NCBI RefSeq assembly: GCF_004522175.1
Contig: NZ_SDEB01000032.1
Coordinates: 1 to 32,444 of the forward strand
DNA: 32,444 nucleotides
From: Paracoccus ravus
Lineage (GTDB): Bacteria; Pseudomonadota; Alphaproteobacteria; Rhodobacterales; Rhodobacteraceae
Reading direction: 5' to 3'
Within the stretch, counting starts at the first letter, position 1. Each line of letters starts with the position of its first letter. Below, one piece after another: positions 22,065 through 30,299 of this stretch. A program made the translations under genes and the position numbers. The notes under the pieces were generated by a model that saw nothing but the letters and a program-made list of their open reading frames with translations, did no database searches and was not told where the DNA came from.

Positions 22065-24623
22065 ATGCCATTCATCACGACATTCCGGGATCGGCAGATC
22101 ATCGACATGCCGGCTGCGGCGGGCAGCGATCTGCCCCGCATGCCGCATATCCATCGCCTGCTTCTGGAAAACGTGCTGCGGAACTCGGAGGCGCCCGAGG
22201 CCGCGCGGCAGGCGCTGTCCGGTTGGCTCGCGACCGGGCGCAGCGAGGCCGAGATCGCCTTCCTGCCCTCCCGCGTCCTCATGCATGACACGACCTGCGG
22301 CCCGGCTCTGGTCGATATCGCCGCCATGCGTTCTGCCCTGGCCGAAGCGGGGCACGATCCGCAACTGCTGAACCCGGTCCTGCCGGTCGATGTCTCGACC
22401 GACCATTCTCTGGCGGTCGATGCCTATGCCATGCCCGGTGCGATGGCGCGCAATCTCGAGAACGAATACCGCCGCAATGCCGAGCGCTACCGCTTCATGA
22501 AATGGGCGACGAACAGCCTGTCGAATTTCCGCGTGCATCCGCCGGGAACCGGGATCATGCACACGCTGAACCTCGAGCGCCTCGCGACGGTGGTGAGCGA
22601 ACGCGACGGCTGGATCATGCCCGACACGCTGATCGGCACGGACAGCCATACCCCGATGATCAACGGAATCGGCGTGCTCGGCTGGGGCGTCGGCGGAATC
22701 GAGGCCGAAAGCGTCTTCTTCGGCATGCCCGTGATGCTGCGCGTGCCCGATGTCGTGGGCGTGCGCCTGACGGGACGGTTGCGCGAGGGGGTGACCGCGA
22801 CCGATCTTGCCTTGACCGTCACCGAACGCCTGCGCCGCATCGATCTGGCCGACCGTTTCGTCGAATTTTTCGGCCCCGGCGTCTCGACGCTTTCCGCCGG
22901 AGATCGTGCGGTCATCGCCAACATGACGCCGGAATTCGGCGGCAATTCCGGTTTCTTCCCGGTCGATGCGGCGGTGATCGCTTATCTGCGCCAGACCGGG
23001 CGGACCGCAGAGCATTGCGACTTGGTCGAGGAGTATTGCCGCCGCCAGGGCCTTTGGTTCGATCCTGAGGAAGAGCCGGTCTTCACCGACCTCGTCGCGC
23101 TCGATCTCTCGGAGGTCGAGGTCAGCGTCGCCGGACCGCGTCGCCCGCAAGATCGCATCCCGGCCTCGGACACCGCCAAGGCCACGGCAGAGATGCGCGG
23201 TCATGCCCTTGTGTCCAGCCCCGCAGGTAAATCTCCCGATGGCGCTGTCGCCATCGCCGCGATCACCAGTTGCACCAATACCAGCGATCCGCGGCTGCTG
23301 GTCGCTGCGGGCCTCGTCGCGCGCAAGGCCCGCGCACTGGGGCTGAGGCCACCCGCGCATGTGAAGACCTCGATGGCCCCCGGATCGCCGACAGCGCAAC
23401 GCTATCTGAGCCGCGCCGGCTTGCTCGAGGACCTCGAGGCGGTCGGCTTCGGCATCGTGGGCTATGGCTGTACCACCTGCATCGGCAATTCCGGCCCGCT
23501 GCCAGGATCCGCCGTCGAGGCCCAGGCCGAGGGGCGGCTGCAGGTCGCCGTGCTTTCCGGCAACCGCAATTTCCCCGGCCGGGTGCATCCCCAGCTCGAG
23601 GCCGGATTTCTCGCCTCGCCGCCACTGGTCGTGGCCTTCGCGCTCGCCGGTGATGTCGAGCGCGACATCCTGCGCGACGAGATCGCGCCGGGGGCACGCC
23701 TCGCCGATCTCTGGCCCAGCGGCGCGGAAATCGACGCGGCACTTGCACTGTCGCAGGATGAAGGGGATTTTGCCGCAGCCTATGACCTGGCCGAGGCAAG
23801 CGAGATCTGGCGCGAACTTGAGGCACCGGACAGCGCGCTGTTCCCCTGGGATCCGGCCTCGACCTATATCCGCCGGCCACCCTTCGCGGATTTTGCCACG
23901 CCCCGCGCCAACCGGATCATGGCCAGCCCGATCCTGGTTCTGGGCGATGACATCACCACCGACCACATCTCGCCCGCAGGCGCGATCCCGCGCGTAAGCG
24001 AGGCCGCGGATTACCTGATCGCGGGCGGCGATCCGGCGGATGACCTGAATGTCTTTTCCTCGCGCCGGGGCAATTGGGAGGCGATGCGGCGCGGCCTCTT
24101 CACCAACAAATCGGTCAGGAACCTGCTTGCGCCCGACGTCCCGCCCGGAAGCACCGTCATGCCCGACGGATCGGTCCTGCCGCTCTGGCGCGCTGCCGAA
24201 CGGTATCGCCAGGACGGCACCCCGGTGGTGATCGTTGCGGGCGAGCGCTACGGCATGGGTTCGTCGCGCGACTGGGCTGCCAAAGGCGCGGCATTGTTGG
24301 GAGCGCGCGCGGTGCTTGCTGTCGGTTTCGAGCGCATCCATCGTTCGAACCTGATCGGCATGGGGATCACGCCCCTGCGGCTGCCGGGAGGTGTCACACC
24401 GCAGAGCCTCGATCTCTCGGTTCAGGACCGGATCGAATTGGATCTTGACGCTGAACTGCTGTCTCCGCGTGCGTCGGTTCCTGTCCGCATCATCCGGGGG
24501 GATGGCAGCAGCGTGACGTTTGAAGCAACCGCTGCCATAGAAACCAGTCTTGAGACCGAGACCCTAGCCGATGGCGGCCTGATGCCCCTGATCGTGAAGC
24601 GCGTCGCGGTACGAACGTCTTGA
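22065..24623 (+). CDS. Aconitase-family hydratase (AcnA-like, divergent)
   Basis: 852 residues, slightly short of typical AcnA (about 890). The three iron-sulfur cysteines are present (AITSCTNTSDP, and GYGCTTCIGNSGPL). Other landmarks: GTDSHTPMINGIGVLGWGVG, MTPEFGGNSGFFPVDAAVIA, VKTSMAPGS, and the swivelling domain ILVLGDDITTDHISPAGAIP with AGERYGMGSSRDWAAKGAAL and FERIHRSNLIGMGITPL. The N-terminal motif is DTTCGPALVDIAAM where classic AcnA has DFTGVPAVVDLAAM, and VSTDHSLAVD replaces VIDHSVQVD. It probably isomerises or dehydrates a tricarboxylic acid brought in by TctCBA. Citrate/isocitrate is the default; a substituted or trans-acid substrate is possible. Its own promoter and palindrome lie upstream. 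Confidence 0.9.
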   Translation: MPFITTFRDRQIIDMPAAAGSDLPRMPHIHRLLLENVLRNSEAPEAARQALSGWLATGRSEAEIAFLPSRVLMHDTTCGPALVDIAAMRSALAEAGHDPQLLNPVLPVDVSTDHSLAVDAYAMPGAMARNLENEYRRNAERYRFMKWATNSLSNFRVHPPGTGIMHTLNLERLATVVSERDGWIMPDTLIGTDSHTPMINGIGVLGWGVGGIEAESVFFGMPVMLRVPDVVGVRLTGRLREGVTATDLALTVTERLRRIDLADRFVEFFGPGVSTLSAGDRAVIANMTPEFGGNSGFFPVDAAVIAYLRQTGRTAEHCDLVEEYCRRQGLWFDPEEEPVFTDLVALDLSEVEVSVAGPRRPQDRIPASDTAKATAEMRGHALVSSPAGKSPDGAVAIAAITSCTNTSDPRLLVAAGLVARKARALGLRPPAHVKTSMAPGSPTAQRYLSRAGLLEDLEAVGFGIVGYGCTTCIGNSGPLPGSAVEAQAEGRLQVAVLSGNRNFPGRVHPQLEAGFLASPPLVVAFALAGDVERDILRDEIAPGARLADLWPSGAEIDAALALSQDEGDFAAAYDLAEASEIWRELEAPDSALFPWDPASTYIRRPPFADFATPRANRIMASPILVLGDDITTDHISPAGAIPRVSEAADYLIAGGDPADDLNVFSSRRGNWEAMRRGLFTNKSVRNLLAPDVPPGSTVMPDGSVLPLWRAAERYRQDGTPVVIVAGERYGMGSSRDWAAKGAALLGARAVLAVGFERIHRSNLIGMGITPLRLPGGVTPQSLDLSVQDRIELDLDAELLSPRASVPVRIIRGDGSSVTFEATAAIETSLETETLADGGLMPLIVKRVAVRTS

Positions 24624-24717
24624 TGGTGGCCCGTCAGGATCAGCGCGGCTTATCGTTGCGCAAATCTCTGGCGCGGCTTTTCAGGGGGCCGAGCGCGGCG
24701 AGATGCTTGCGTATGTA

Positions 24718-24898
24718 CGACAAAAAGTTCGACCTGCCGAGCCAGGTGCAGGGCATCGCCGTCTCCCCTGGCTCCGATGCGCTTCTCGAAAAGATCAACG
24801 CCTTCGTCGCTGAGGCCAAGTCGGACGGCATGCTCGACAAGCTGCATGAGAAATGGCTGGGCGGCCCTCTGCGCGAATTCGTGAAAATCGCCGAGTGA
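24718..24898 (+). pseudogene. C-terminal fragment of an amino-acid binding protein
   Basis: The last 60 codons of a copy of the binding protein at 14257: [20 protein letters not shown], then [20 protein letters not shown] and WLGGPLREFVKIAE. It has no signal peptide or ligand-binding lobe. The 94 bp between the aconitase-like gene and this fragment show nothing I recognise. Confidence 0.85.
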
Positions 24899-24948
24899 CC
24901 CTTGCTGCCCGACCCGAAGAGGTCGGGCACCTTTCCCGGAGCCGAACC

Positions 24949-25200
24949 ATGTCAGAACACGCCATCATCATCATCCGCGGCGTCAATAAGTATTACGGCG
25001 CGTTTCACGCCCTGGTGGACATCGACCTGACCGTCGAACCTGGCGAGAATGTCGCGAAAGTACGACAGGATGTCGGCATGGTCTTCCAGAACTTCAACCT
25101 GTTCCCGCACATGACGGTGCTCGAGAATTGCATCCTCGCGCCAATGAAGGCCCGCAAGATCCCGCGGGCCGAGGCCGAGGCGACCGCCCGGAAATTCCTC
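24949..25200 (+). pseudogene. Defective ABC ATPase fragment lacking Walker A
   Basis: It starts like the intact ATPase at 15105 (MSEHAI...[16 protein letters not shown]), then jumps from EPGE to [16 protein letters not shown], omitting residues 33-74 of the intact protein including GPSGSGKST. It keeps the Q-loop region and stops matching after ARKFL at 25200, before the signature and Walker B motifs. The open frame continues with foreign residues to 25308. It cannot bind ATP normally. Confidence 0.85.
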
Positions 25201-25346
25201 ATGTCGCGCAGGGTTACCGCGGCGGTGGGGCTCTTGTGGCTGGACAGGTTGTCGAGGATGATGATGTCTCCGGCCCGGAGCGTCGGGTCCCGCTGGGTTT
25301 TGGTGTAGTGATCGAACATCTCGACATTCATCGCGCCGTCGGTGAC
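25201..25346 (-). mobile_element. IS630-family transposase fragment
   Basis: Minus-strand reading from about 25346 gives TVTDGAMNVEMFDHYTKTQR, then DPTLRAGDIIILDNLSSHKS and PTAAVTLRDM. This matches the middle of IS630 DDE transposases, with the second catalytic Asp in the motif (I/V)xDNLxxHK. Both ends of the protein are gone; the downstream end abuts the ATPase duplication at 25200. In the 136 bp between it and the amidohydrolase gene I recognise nothing. Confidence 0.75.
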
Positions 25347-25482
25347 CGTAACGGCATAAGGGCAGCCTTCGCGGCTGCCCTTGACCTTTGGCGGATACCG
25401 CCCGGCCGCGCGCTCATGGAGCGTTGCGGCATCAGGTCACCCCGCCGAGGCTCAACATCGCCTGTTATCGGCAAAGCAGGGA

Positions 25483-27036
25483 TTACTCTGCGTTGATCAA
25501 AGGGCAGAGAGCGAGGCCGCGGTTCTTTTGGGGCTGGGCTTGCGGAATGCGACGTTCCATACCTACATCTTGCTGGCAGGCAAGGTCGTACATTTTTCGG
25601 TAATAGGGCAGGTATCGCGCCATTCTCTGGTCAGCTTCGTCCATGTCTTGGAGCCTACGTTCGAACAACGCGCTTGCTTCCGCCAGTAGAGCATTTTCAT
25701 TGACCCGGGTCAGTCCTTTTCCGTCACGTATGACGTCACCCGCGACCATGGTCTGCAGCACCGAAGTTCCGTATTCACAATGAACGAGCTGCCGCGGCAG
25801 ATCGTTCAGGGGAACGTAGGCGATAGCGCCGAGGTCGATGAGATTAAGGTCGGCAGGCGCTCCTATTTCGATCCTGCCCAGTCGCGGTTCGCGCATGGCA
25901 TGACCGCCGCCAGTCGTCGCCGCACGCAAGATCTCTCGCGGATTGGGCCAAAGTTCGTAGTCCCAGTCCGTGATGCAGTGGATCAGCGCTGCGGTCTTCA
26001 TCACCGACCACATGTTGACGGCGTCGTCGGCGATTGCCTCGTCCACGCCAAGGCAGATCGGGATATTCCGATCCTGCATCGCGCGCCAGCGCATCACGCC
26101 GCTGCCCAGCCGCAGGTTCGACACGGGGTTATGCGCCACCGTGGCACCGCTTTCCGCCAGAAGATCAAGATCCGTGTCGTCTACCCAGATCGCGTGGATC
26201 ACGTTCATCCGCTCGGACAGCATTCCCAGATCGGCGGTATATTGCACCAGCGACCGCCCGTTCAAATGTTCGCGCCCGAAGACACGCTGCAACTTCGTTT
26301 CGAGCATATGGGCGTAGAATGGCAGGTCATGGTCGCGGCTCAATTGGTCCAGCGCCCCGAGATATTCCGGACTGACCCGCTGTGGCGCCGAGCAGGACAC
26401 GGCCGCCTTGATCCGTCCGCCCGCCGCCCCGTGCCAACGGGAGATCAGGTGATCATATAGACCCAGCAGTTCATTCCGCGACGTGGGCGAGGGCTGGCCC
26501 AACTCGCGGCGCAGGTCCGTGGGGAGCAGATCGCGTAGATAGGGCAGCTTTTCCAGCTCGCTGACCTCGGGTTGGTCAAGTGCAAGGCGAACCCGCATGC
26601 CGCTGTCGACATAGGCCTGCGCCACGGCGTCGACGATCTCTGGCTCGGGTCTGGGCACAAAGAAGCAGTCGTCTTGAACCGAGGTGGTGCCGCATTTGAG
26701 CATCTCGATGCAGCCCAGCATCGTGCGCAGATAGGCCTCGCGCGGAGTGGGGCGCAGCACGTCGAGTTCCGGGCATTCGTATAGCATGAAGACTTCAAGC
26801 GGCAGCGAGGGCAGCCGCCCCTTCATGTGGTTCACCGCCGAATGGAAATGGCCGTTGATAAGGCCGGGCATCAGCAGGTTCGCGTTCCCTTCGATTACCC
26901 TTGCACCATCAGGATTGCCAAGGCCCTCGCCGATGGCGGCAATCCTGCCATCGGCAATGCTGACGTCACGGGGCGGTGTCATGCCCTCTGGCCGGTCAAG
27001 GTCCAACAGGCGCACATTGCGGAATATCGTTGTCAT
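25483..27036 (-). CDS. Amidohydrolase-superfamily protein (TRZ/ATZ or cytosine-deaminase-like), paralogue 1
   Basis: 517 residues. Metal-site landmarks: LLMPGLINGHFHSAVNHMKG (HxH at 63 and 65), AHMLET, VIHAIWVDDTDLDLLAESGA, then HNPVSNLRLGSG and GVDEAIADDAVNMW carrying the late Asp. The C-terminal beta domain LGRIEIGAPADLNLIDLGAI is typical. Such enzymes hydrolyse C-N or C-Cl bonds of rings (cytosine, guanine derivatives, s-triazines). It starts 18 bp after paralogue 2, with AGGAAACC before the ATG. It is the last gene of the transporter operon. Its last residues (NRGLALCPLINAE) may derive from adjacent insertion-sequence DNA. Substrate unknown. Confidence 0.87.
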   Translation of the reverse strand: MTTIFRNVRLLDLDRPEGMTPPRDVSIADGRIAAIGEGLGNPDGARVIEGNANLLMPGLINGHFHSAVNHMKGRLPSLPLEVFMLYECPELDVLRPTPREAYLRTMLGCIEMLKCGTTSVQDDCFFVPRPEPEIVDAVAQAYVDSGMRVRLALDQPEVSELEKLPYLRDLLPTDLRRELGQPSPTSRNELLGLYDHLISRWHGAAGGRIKAAVSCSAPQRVSPEYLGALDQLSRDHDLPFYAHMLETKLQRVFGREHLNGRSLVQYTADLGMLSERMNVIHAIWVDDTDLDLLAESGATVAHNPVSNLRLGSGVMRWRAMQDRNIPICLGVDEAIADDAVNMWSVMKTAALIHCITDWDYELWPNPREILRAATTGGGHAMREPRLGRIEIGAPADLNLIDLGAIAYVPLNDLPRQLVHCEYGTSVLQTMVAGDVIRDGKGLTRVNENALLAEASALFERRLQDMDEADQRMARYLPYYRKMYDLACQQDVGMERRIPQAQPQKNRGLALCPLINAE

Positions 27037-27054
27037 GATGGTTTCCTGTCCGCG

Positions 27055-28596
27055 TCAGACGCGGGACGAGCCTTGCTGAAAGGGGATGCGGGAAGTGCCC
27101 GCCGGGATGTAGCCGTCGTAGAACTTTTCGACCGCGCCAAAGACTTGCCCACGCAGCCAGCGTGTTTCCTGCTCTGCCGCGTCGCGGGGCTTTGCCATCG
27201 TCTCGGCGATCTGGGCAAGGACGGTGTTGCGGTCGATTCGCGTAAAGCGCCCGTTGCGATAGATTACCTCGCCATCGACCATGACAGCATGAACATCCTT
27301 GGTCTTGGCGCGGTGGACCAAGGCGTCCAGAGGCGCGATGTCCGGATCCTGATAGGGCCAGGTAGCCGACGCATAGTCCAGCACCACCGCGTCGAAGCGC
27401 CGGCCCGGATCAAGTCGCCCGATCTCGGCCCCGAATGCCGTGGTCATCGCGCCATGTTCCGAGGCCATGCGCAGCACCTGAACCGGTGAGGGCACGGCGG
27501 AATGATCCATGCCGGGAACGCGATGCACGGTCAGGACCATGCGCATTTCCTGCAGCATGTCGCGGTCGTCGTTGATCCCGGCCTCGTCGATGCCCATGCC
27601 GACGACCATGCCGCGCCGCTGCAACTCCATCAGCGGCAGCACACCTGAACGCAGACGGAAATTCGACGAGCAGTTGTGGCAGATGCAGGTGCCGGTGCCT
27701 GCGCAGATCTCGATATCTTCCTCGGTCATCCAGACGCCGTGGCCAAGGGTCAGTTGCGGACCCAGCAAGCCCAGCTTTTCAAGGTGTCTGACGGCAGTTG
27801 TTCCAGTGCGACGGCGGGCATATTCCTTTTGATAGGCAGTCTCCAGCAGATGCATGTGCATCGGCACGCCCTCGGCGTCGGATTTCTCTTTCATCGCCAG
27901 CAACCCTTCATCCGTCATCCAGTGCAGGTTCGCGGGCGCAAGCTGGATGCGGGCGCGGGAATTGCGGTTCCCGGCCTTCAGCTCGTCGTAAAGCGTCATG
28001 AAATCGGCGAAGCTCATCTTTTGCCGGGCAAGATGTCCGGCCATCGCGCGGCCCGCATCAGCGGGCAGGCGGGCGCAGAAATCTTCGTCCGCCTCATAGA
28101 CAAAGCGGTTCTGCTCGCGCACGGCATAGCAGTATGAGGCCCGCATCCCCACCGTCTCATAAGCGGAAAGCACGCCGCGCGCGGCCCCCAGGACCTCGTC
28201 CAGATCGCCCGTTGCCCAGCCCTGGATATGCTGGACCGTGGTGATCCCCGAGGAGATCATCTCAAAGGCCGAATAGAGCGTGTCGAGATAGGGGTCCAGC
28301 TTGCGCATCGAAAGACGCGCCGCGAACCACAGCTCAAGCGCATAGTCGGGTGCGCCAAGCTGCAGAGGGGTGAGGCCGATATGGTGGTGGCTGTTGACCA
28401 GCCCCGGCATGATTAGGTGATGCGGATAGTCGGTGACGGCGGCGTCGGGATAGGCGGCCTTGATCCCGGCTGTCGGACCCACCGCCAGCACGATCCCGTC
28501 GCGGCTCGCCAGCGCCGCATCCTCGTGGATGACGGGGGTGGTTTCATCCTGCGCGCCGGTGACGATCCAGCGCGCGGTTGTGATCTGGGTGGTCAT
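27055..28596 (-). CDS. Amidohydrolase-superfamily protein (TRZ/ATZ or cytosine-deaminase-like), paralogue 2
   Basis: 513 residues. Landmarks: HLIMPGLVNSHHHIGLTPLQ for the HxH metal pair, MHMHLLET, LGHGVWMTEEDIEICAGTGT, CHNCSSNFRLRSGVLP and GMGIDEAGINDDRDMLQEMR, then IGRLDPGRRFDAVVLDYASA. It shares layout with paralogue 1 (including the DEA..ND motif) but differs throughout, so the two probably act on successive or different intermediates. Its ATG overlaps the stop of the ABC ATPase gene (ATGA), tying it to the transporter. Likely cytoplasmic hydrolysis or deamination of an imported N-heterocycle; the exact substrate cannot be read from sequence. Confidence 0.87.
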   Translation of the reverse strand: MTTQITTARWIVTGAQDETTPVIHEDAALASRDGIVLAVGPTAGIKAAYPDAAVTDYPHHLIMPGLVNSHHHIGLTPLQLGAPDYALELWFAARLSMRKLDPYLDTLYSAFEMISSGITTVQHIQGWATGDLDEVLGAARGVLSAYETVGMRASYCYAVREQNRFVYEADEDFCARLPADAGRAMAGHLARQKMSFADFMTLYDELKAGNRNSRARIQLAPANLHWMTDEGLLAMKEKSDAEGVPMHMHLLETAYQKEYARRRTGTTAVRHLEKLGLLGPQLTLGHGVWMTEEDIEICAGTGTCICHNCSSNFRLRSGVLPLMELQRRGMVVGMGIDEAGINDDRDMLQEMRMVLTVHRVPGMDHSAVPSPVQVLRMASEHGAMTTAFGAEIGRLDPGRRFDAVVLDYASATWPYQDPDIAPLDALVHRAKTKDVHAVMVDGEVIYRNGRFTRIDRNTVLAQIAETMAKPRDAAEQETRWLRGQVFGAVEKFYDGYIPAGTSRIPFQQGSSRV

Positions 28597-29375
28597 GCGA
28601 GTTCCTGTTCCTTGAATGCCTTTTCGACCTCTTCGGCCAGCAGCGCTTCGCAGCGCCGGGCGAAATCGATCATTTCCGGGCTGCGCAGGTCGCGGGGCCG
28701 GGGCATGTCCAGCGTGATTTCGGCCTTGATGCGGCCGGGACGAGAGGTGAAGACGACGATGCGATCGGCCAGCGCCAGCGCCTCGTCGATGGAATGGGTA
28801 ACAAGCAGGATCGACGCCTTTGAGCTTTCCCAGATGTCCAGCAGATGTTGCTGCATTCTTGCTCGGGTCTGGATGTCGAGCGCGGCGAAGGGCTCGTCCA
28901 TCAGCAGCACGCGGGGCCGCATTGCCAGCGCGCGTGCCAGTGCCGCGCGCTGCCGCATCCCGCCCGAAAGTTCATGCGGGCGCTTGTCGCCGGAATTGGC
29001 AAGGCCGACCAGCTTCAGCAGCCGTTCCGCCGCCTCGGCGCGCTTGACCGGGGTATGGCCCGCAATCTTCAACCCGAAGGTCACGTTGTCCCGCACCGAG
29101 AGCCACGGGTATAGCGACGCCTCCTGAAAGATCAGGCCGCGGTCGGGCGAGGGTTCGGTGATCTCGATCCCGTCGAAGCTCGCCGAGCCCGAGGTCGCCT
29201 TTTCCAGCCCCGCAACGATATAGAGCAGCGAGCTTTTCCCGCAGCCCGAGGGACCGAGCAATACCACGAACTCGCCCGGTGCGACATCCAGCGTCAGGTT
29301 GCTGACCGCAGGTACGGGGTTCAGCCCGTCGGCATTCCAGATTTTAGATACATTCTTGATCGACAAACCGAGCAT
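28593..29375 (-). CDS. NitT/TauT-type ABC transporter ATPase
   Basis: 260 residues. Walker A GPSGCGKSS, Q-loop LIFQEASLYPW, signature LSGGMRQRAALARAL, Walker B VLLMDEPFAALD and H-loop LLVTHSIDEALALADRIVVF are those of the SsuB/TauB/NrtD group. It energises the permease encoded just upstream (3 bp gap). GGAGG precedes the ATG. The stop overlaps the start of amidohydrolase paralogue 2 by 4 bp. Confidence 0.95.
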   Translation of the reverse strand: MLGLSIKNVSKIWNADGLNPVPAVSNLTLDVAPGEFVVLLGPSGCGKSSLLYIVAGLEKATSGSASFDGIEITEPSPDRGLIFQEASLYPWLSVRDNVTFGLKIAGHTPVKRAEAAERLLKLVGLANSGDKRPHELSGGMRQRAALARALAMRPRVLLMDEPFAALDIQTRARMQQHLLDIWESSKASILLVTHSIDEALALADRIVVFTSRPGRIKAEITLDMPRPRDLRSPEMIDFARRCEALLAEEVEKAFKEQELA

Positions 29376-29378
29376 GGA

Positions 29379-30284
29379 TCAAAGACCTCCTGCATTTCCC
29401 GGACCGACCCACCACAGTACTTTCCGCTGGATCAGGCGCAGCGCCTGATCGAACAGAAAGCCAGTGATGCCGATCAGCGTCATGGTGAAAAAGACGAGAC
29501 TGGCGTTGAACGTGTTGCGGGCCATCATCGTGACCTGCCCAAGACCCGAGCCGACGCCGACGGCCTCGGCGATCAGGACGACCATCCACGCGCCGAACAG
29601 GTTCATCCGCAGCGTGACGAAAAGCGCGGGCAGGATCGCGGGCAGGATGACATGGCGATAGATCTGCCGTTTCGAGCAGCCCATGATCTGGGCAAGCTGG
29701 ATGTAGTTCCGGGGCACATTGTCGATCAGCGACAGCGTGGCCAGCGTCATCACGAAATAGATCGCGATGAAGACCAGAAAGATCGCGGGCGGGTTGCCGA
29801 TGCCAAAGACAAAGACCGCGACCGGAATCCACGCGACCGGAGAGATCGGGGCCAGCATGGTCACCAGCGGCAGGCTGAGCTTGCCGAAGATGCGGAAGTA
29901 TCGGATGGCAAGCCCGGTTGCCAGCGACAGGACAAAGCCCAGGATCAGCCCGGTCGTGACGCGCAGCGCGGTCCAGCCGATCACGCCAAGGACGGACCAG
30001 ATCGACCCACCCTCTCCCAATGCCCCCGCCCGCGCGCCGCTGGGGTCAAAGAAGCGGAATTGATCGGGCAGGTTCGCCAGAAAGATATGCGGTGGTGGCA
30101 GCAGCAGCGGATTAGCCCATCCCCGCCACCACGCGAACTCCCACGCGCCGACGAAAAGCGCAAGCGAGGCCAGCGACCATAGCAGCGGTTCAGCCATGCG
30201 CATCAGCGCGCCGGGGTTTCTGGGCTTTTGCTGCATGTTCCGGCCCACCCCGTCCTGCCGCGTTTCCACGGTTCCATCGGTCAT
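29379..30284 (-). CDS. NitT/TauT-type ABC transporter permease
   Basis: 301 residues. After a polar N-terminus come about six hydrophobic segments: LWSLASLALFVGAWEFAWWR, ALRVTTGLILGFVLSLATGL, PISPVAWIPVAVFVFGIGNP, AIFLVFIAIYFVMTLATLSL. The EAA-like loop is NYIQLAQIMGCSKRQIYRHV, followed by ILPAILPALFVTLRMNLFGA. This is the TauC/SsuC pattern of a homodimeric inner-membrane channel. It lies 15 bp after the binding-protein gene. Confidence 0.94.
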   Translation of the reverse strand: MTDGTVETRQDGVGRNMQQKPRNPGALMRMAEPLLWSLASLALFVGAWEFAWWRGWANPLLLPPPHIFLANLPDQFRFFDPSGARAGALGEGGSIWSVLGVIGWTALRVTTGLILGFVLSLATGLAIRYFRIFGKLSLPLVTMLAPISPVAWIPVAVFVFGIGNPPAIFLVFIAIYFVMTLATLSLIDNVPRNYIQLAQIMGCSKRQIYRHVILPAILPALFVTLRMNLFGAWMVVLIAEAVGVGSGLGQVTMMARNTFNASLVFFTMTLIGITGFLFDQALRLIQRKVLWWVGPGNAGGL

Positions 30285-30299
30285 GAGAGTTTCCCCTTG

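Larger units (their letters stand above)
24718..25200 (+). repeat. Diverged partial copy of 14874-15479 (binding-protein end to ATPase start)
   Basis: These 483 bp align end to end with 14874-15479, including the intercistronic hairpin. They differ by about 20 substitutions by eye, a 3-bp gain (an extra ATC) and a 126-bp in-frame loss between two GGCGAG repeats. The left junction is at CGACAA and the right junction meets an IS630 fragment. The substitutions mean it is an old duplication or came from a related replicon. Confidence 0.92.

Noticed and set aside
21126..24341. Very long minus-strand open frame (over 1000 codons) antisense to gntR and the aconitase-like gene
   Set aside because: It is the mirror of two well-supported coding genes in GC-rich DNA; its translation is low-complexity Arg/Asp/His-rich with no family match.
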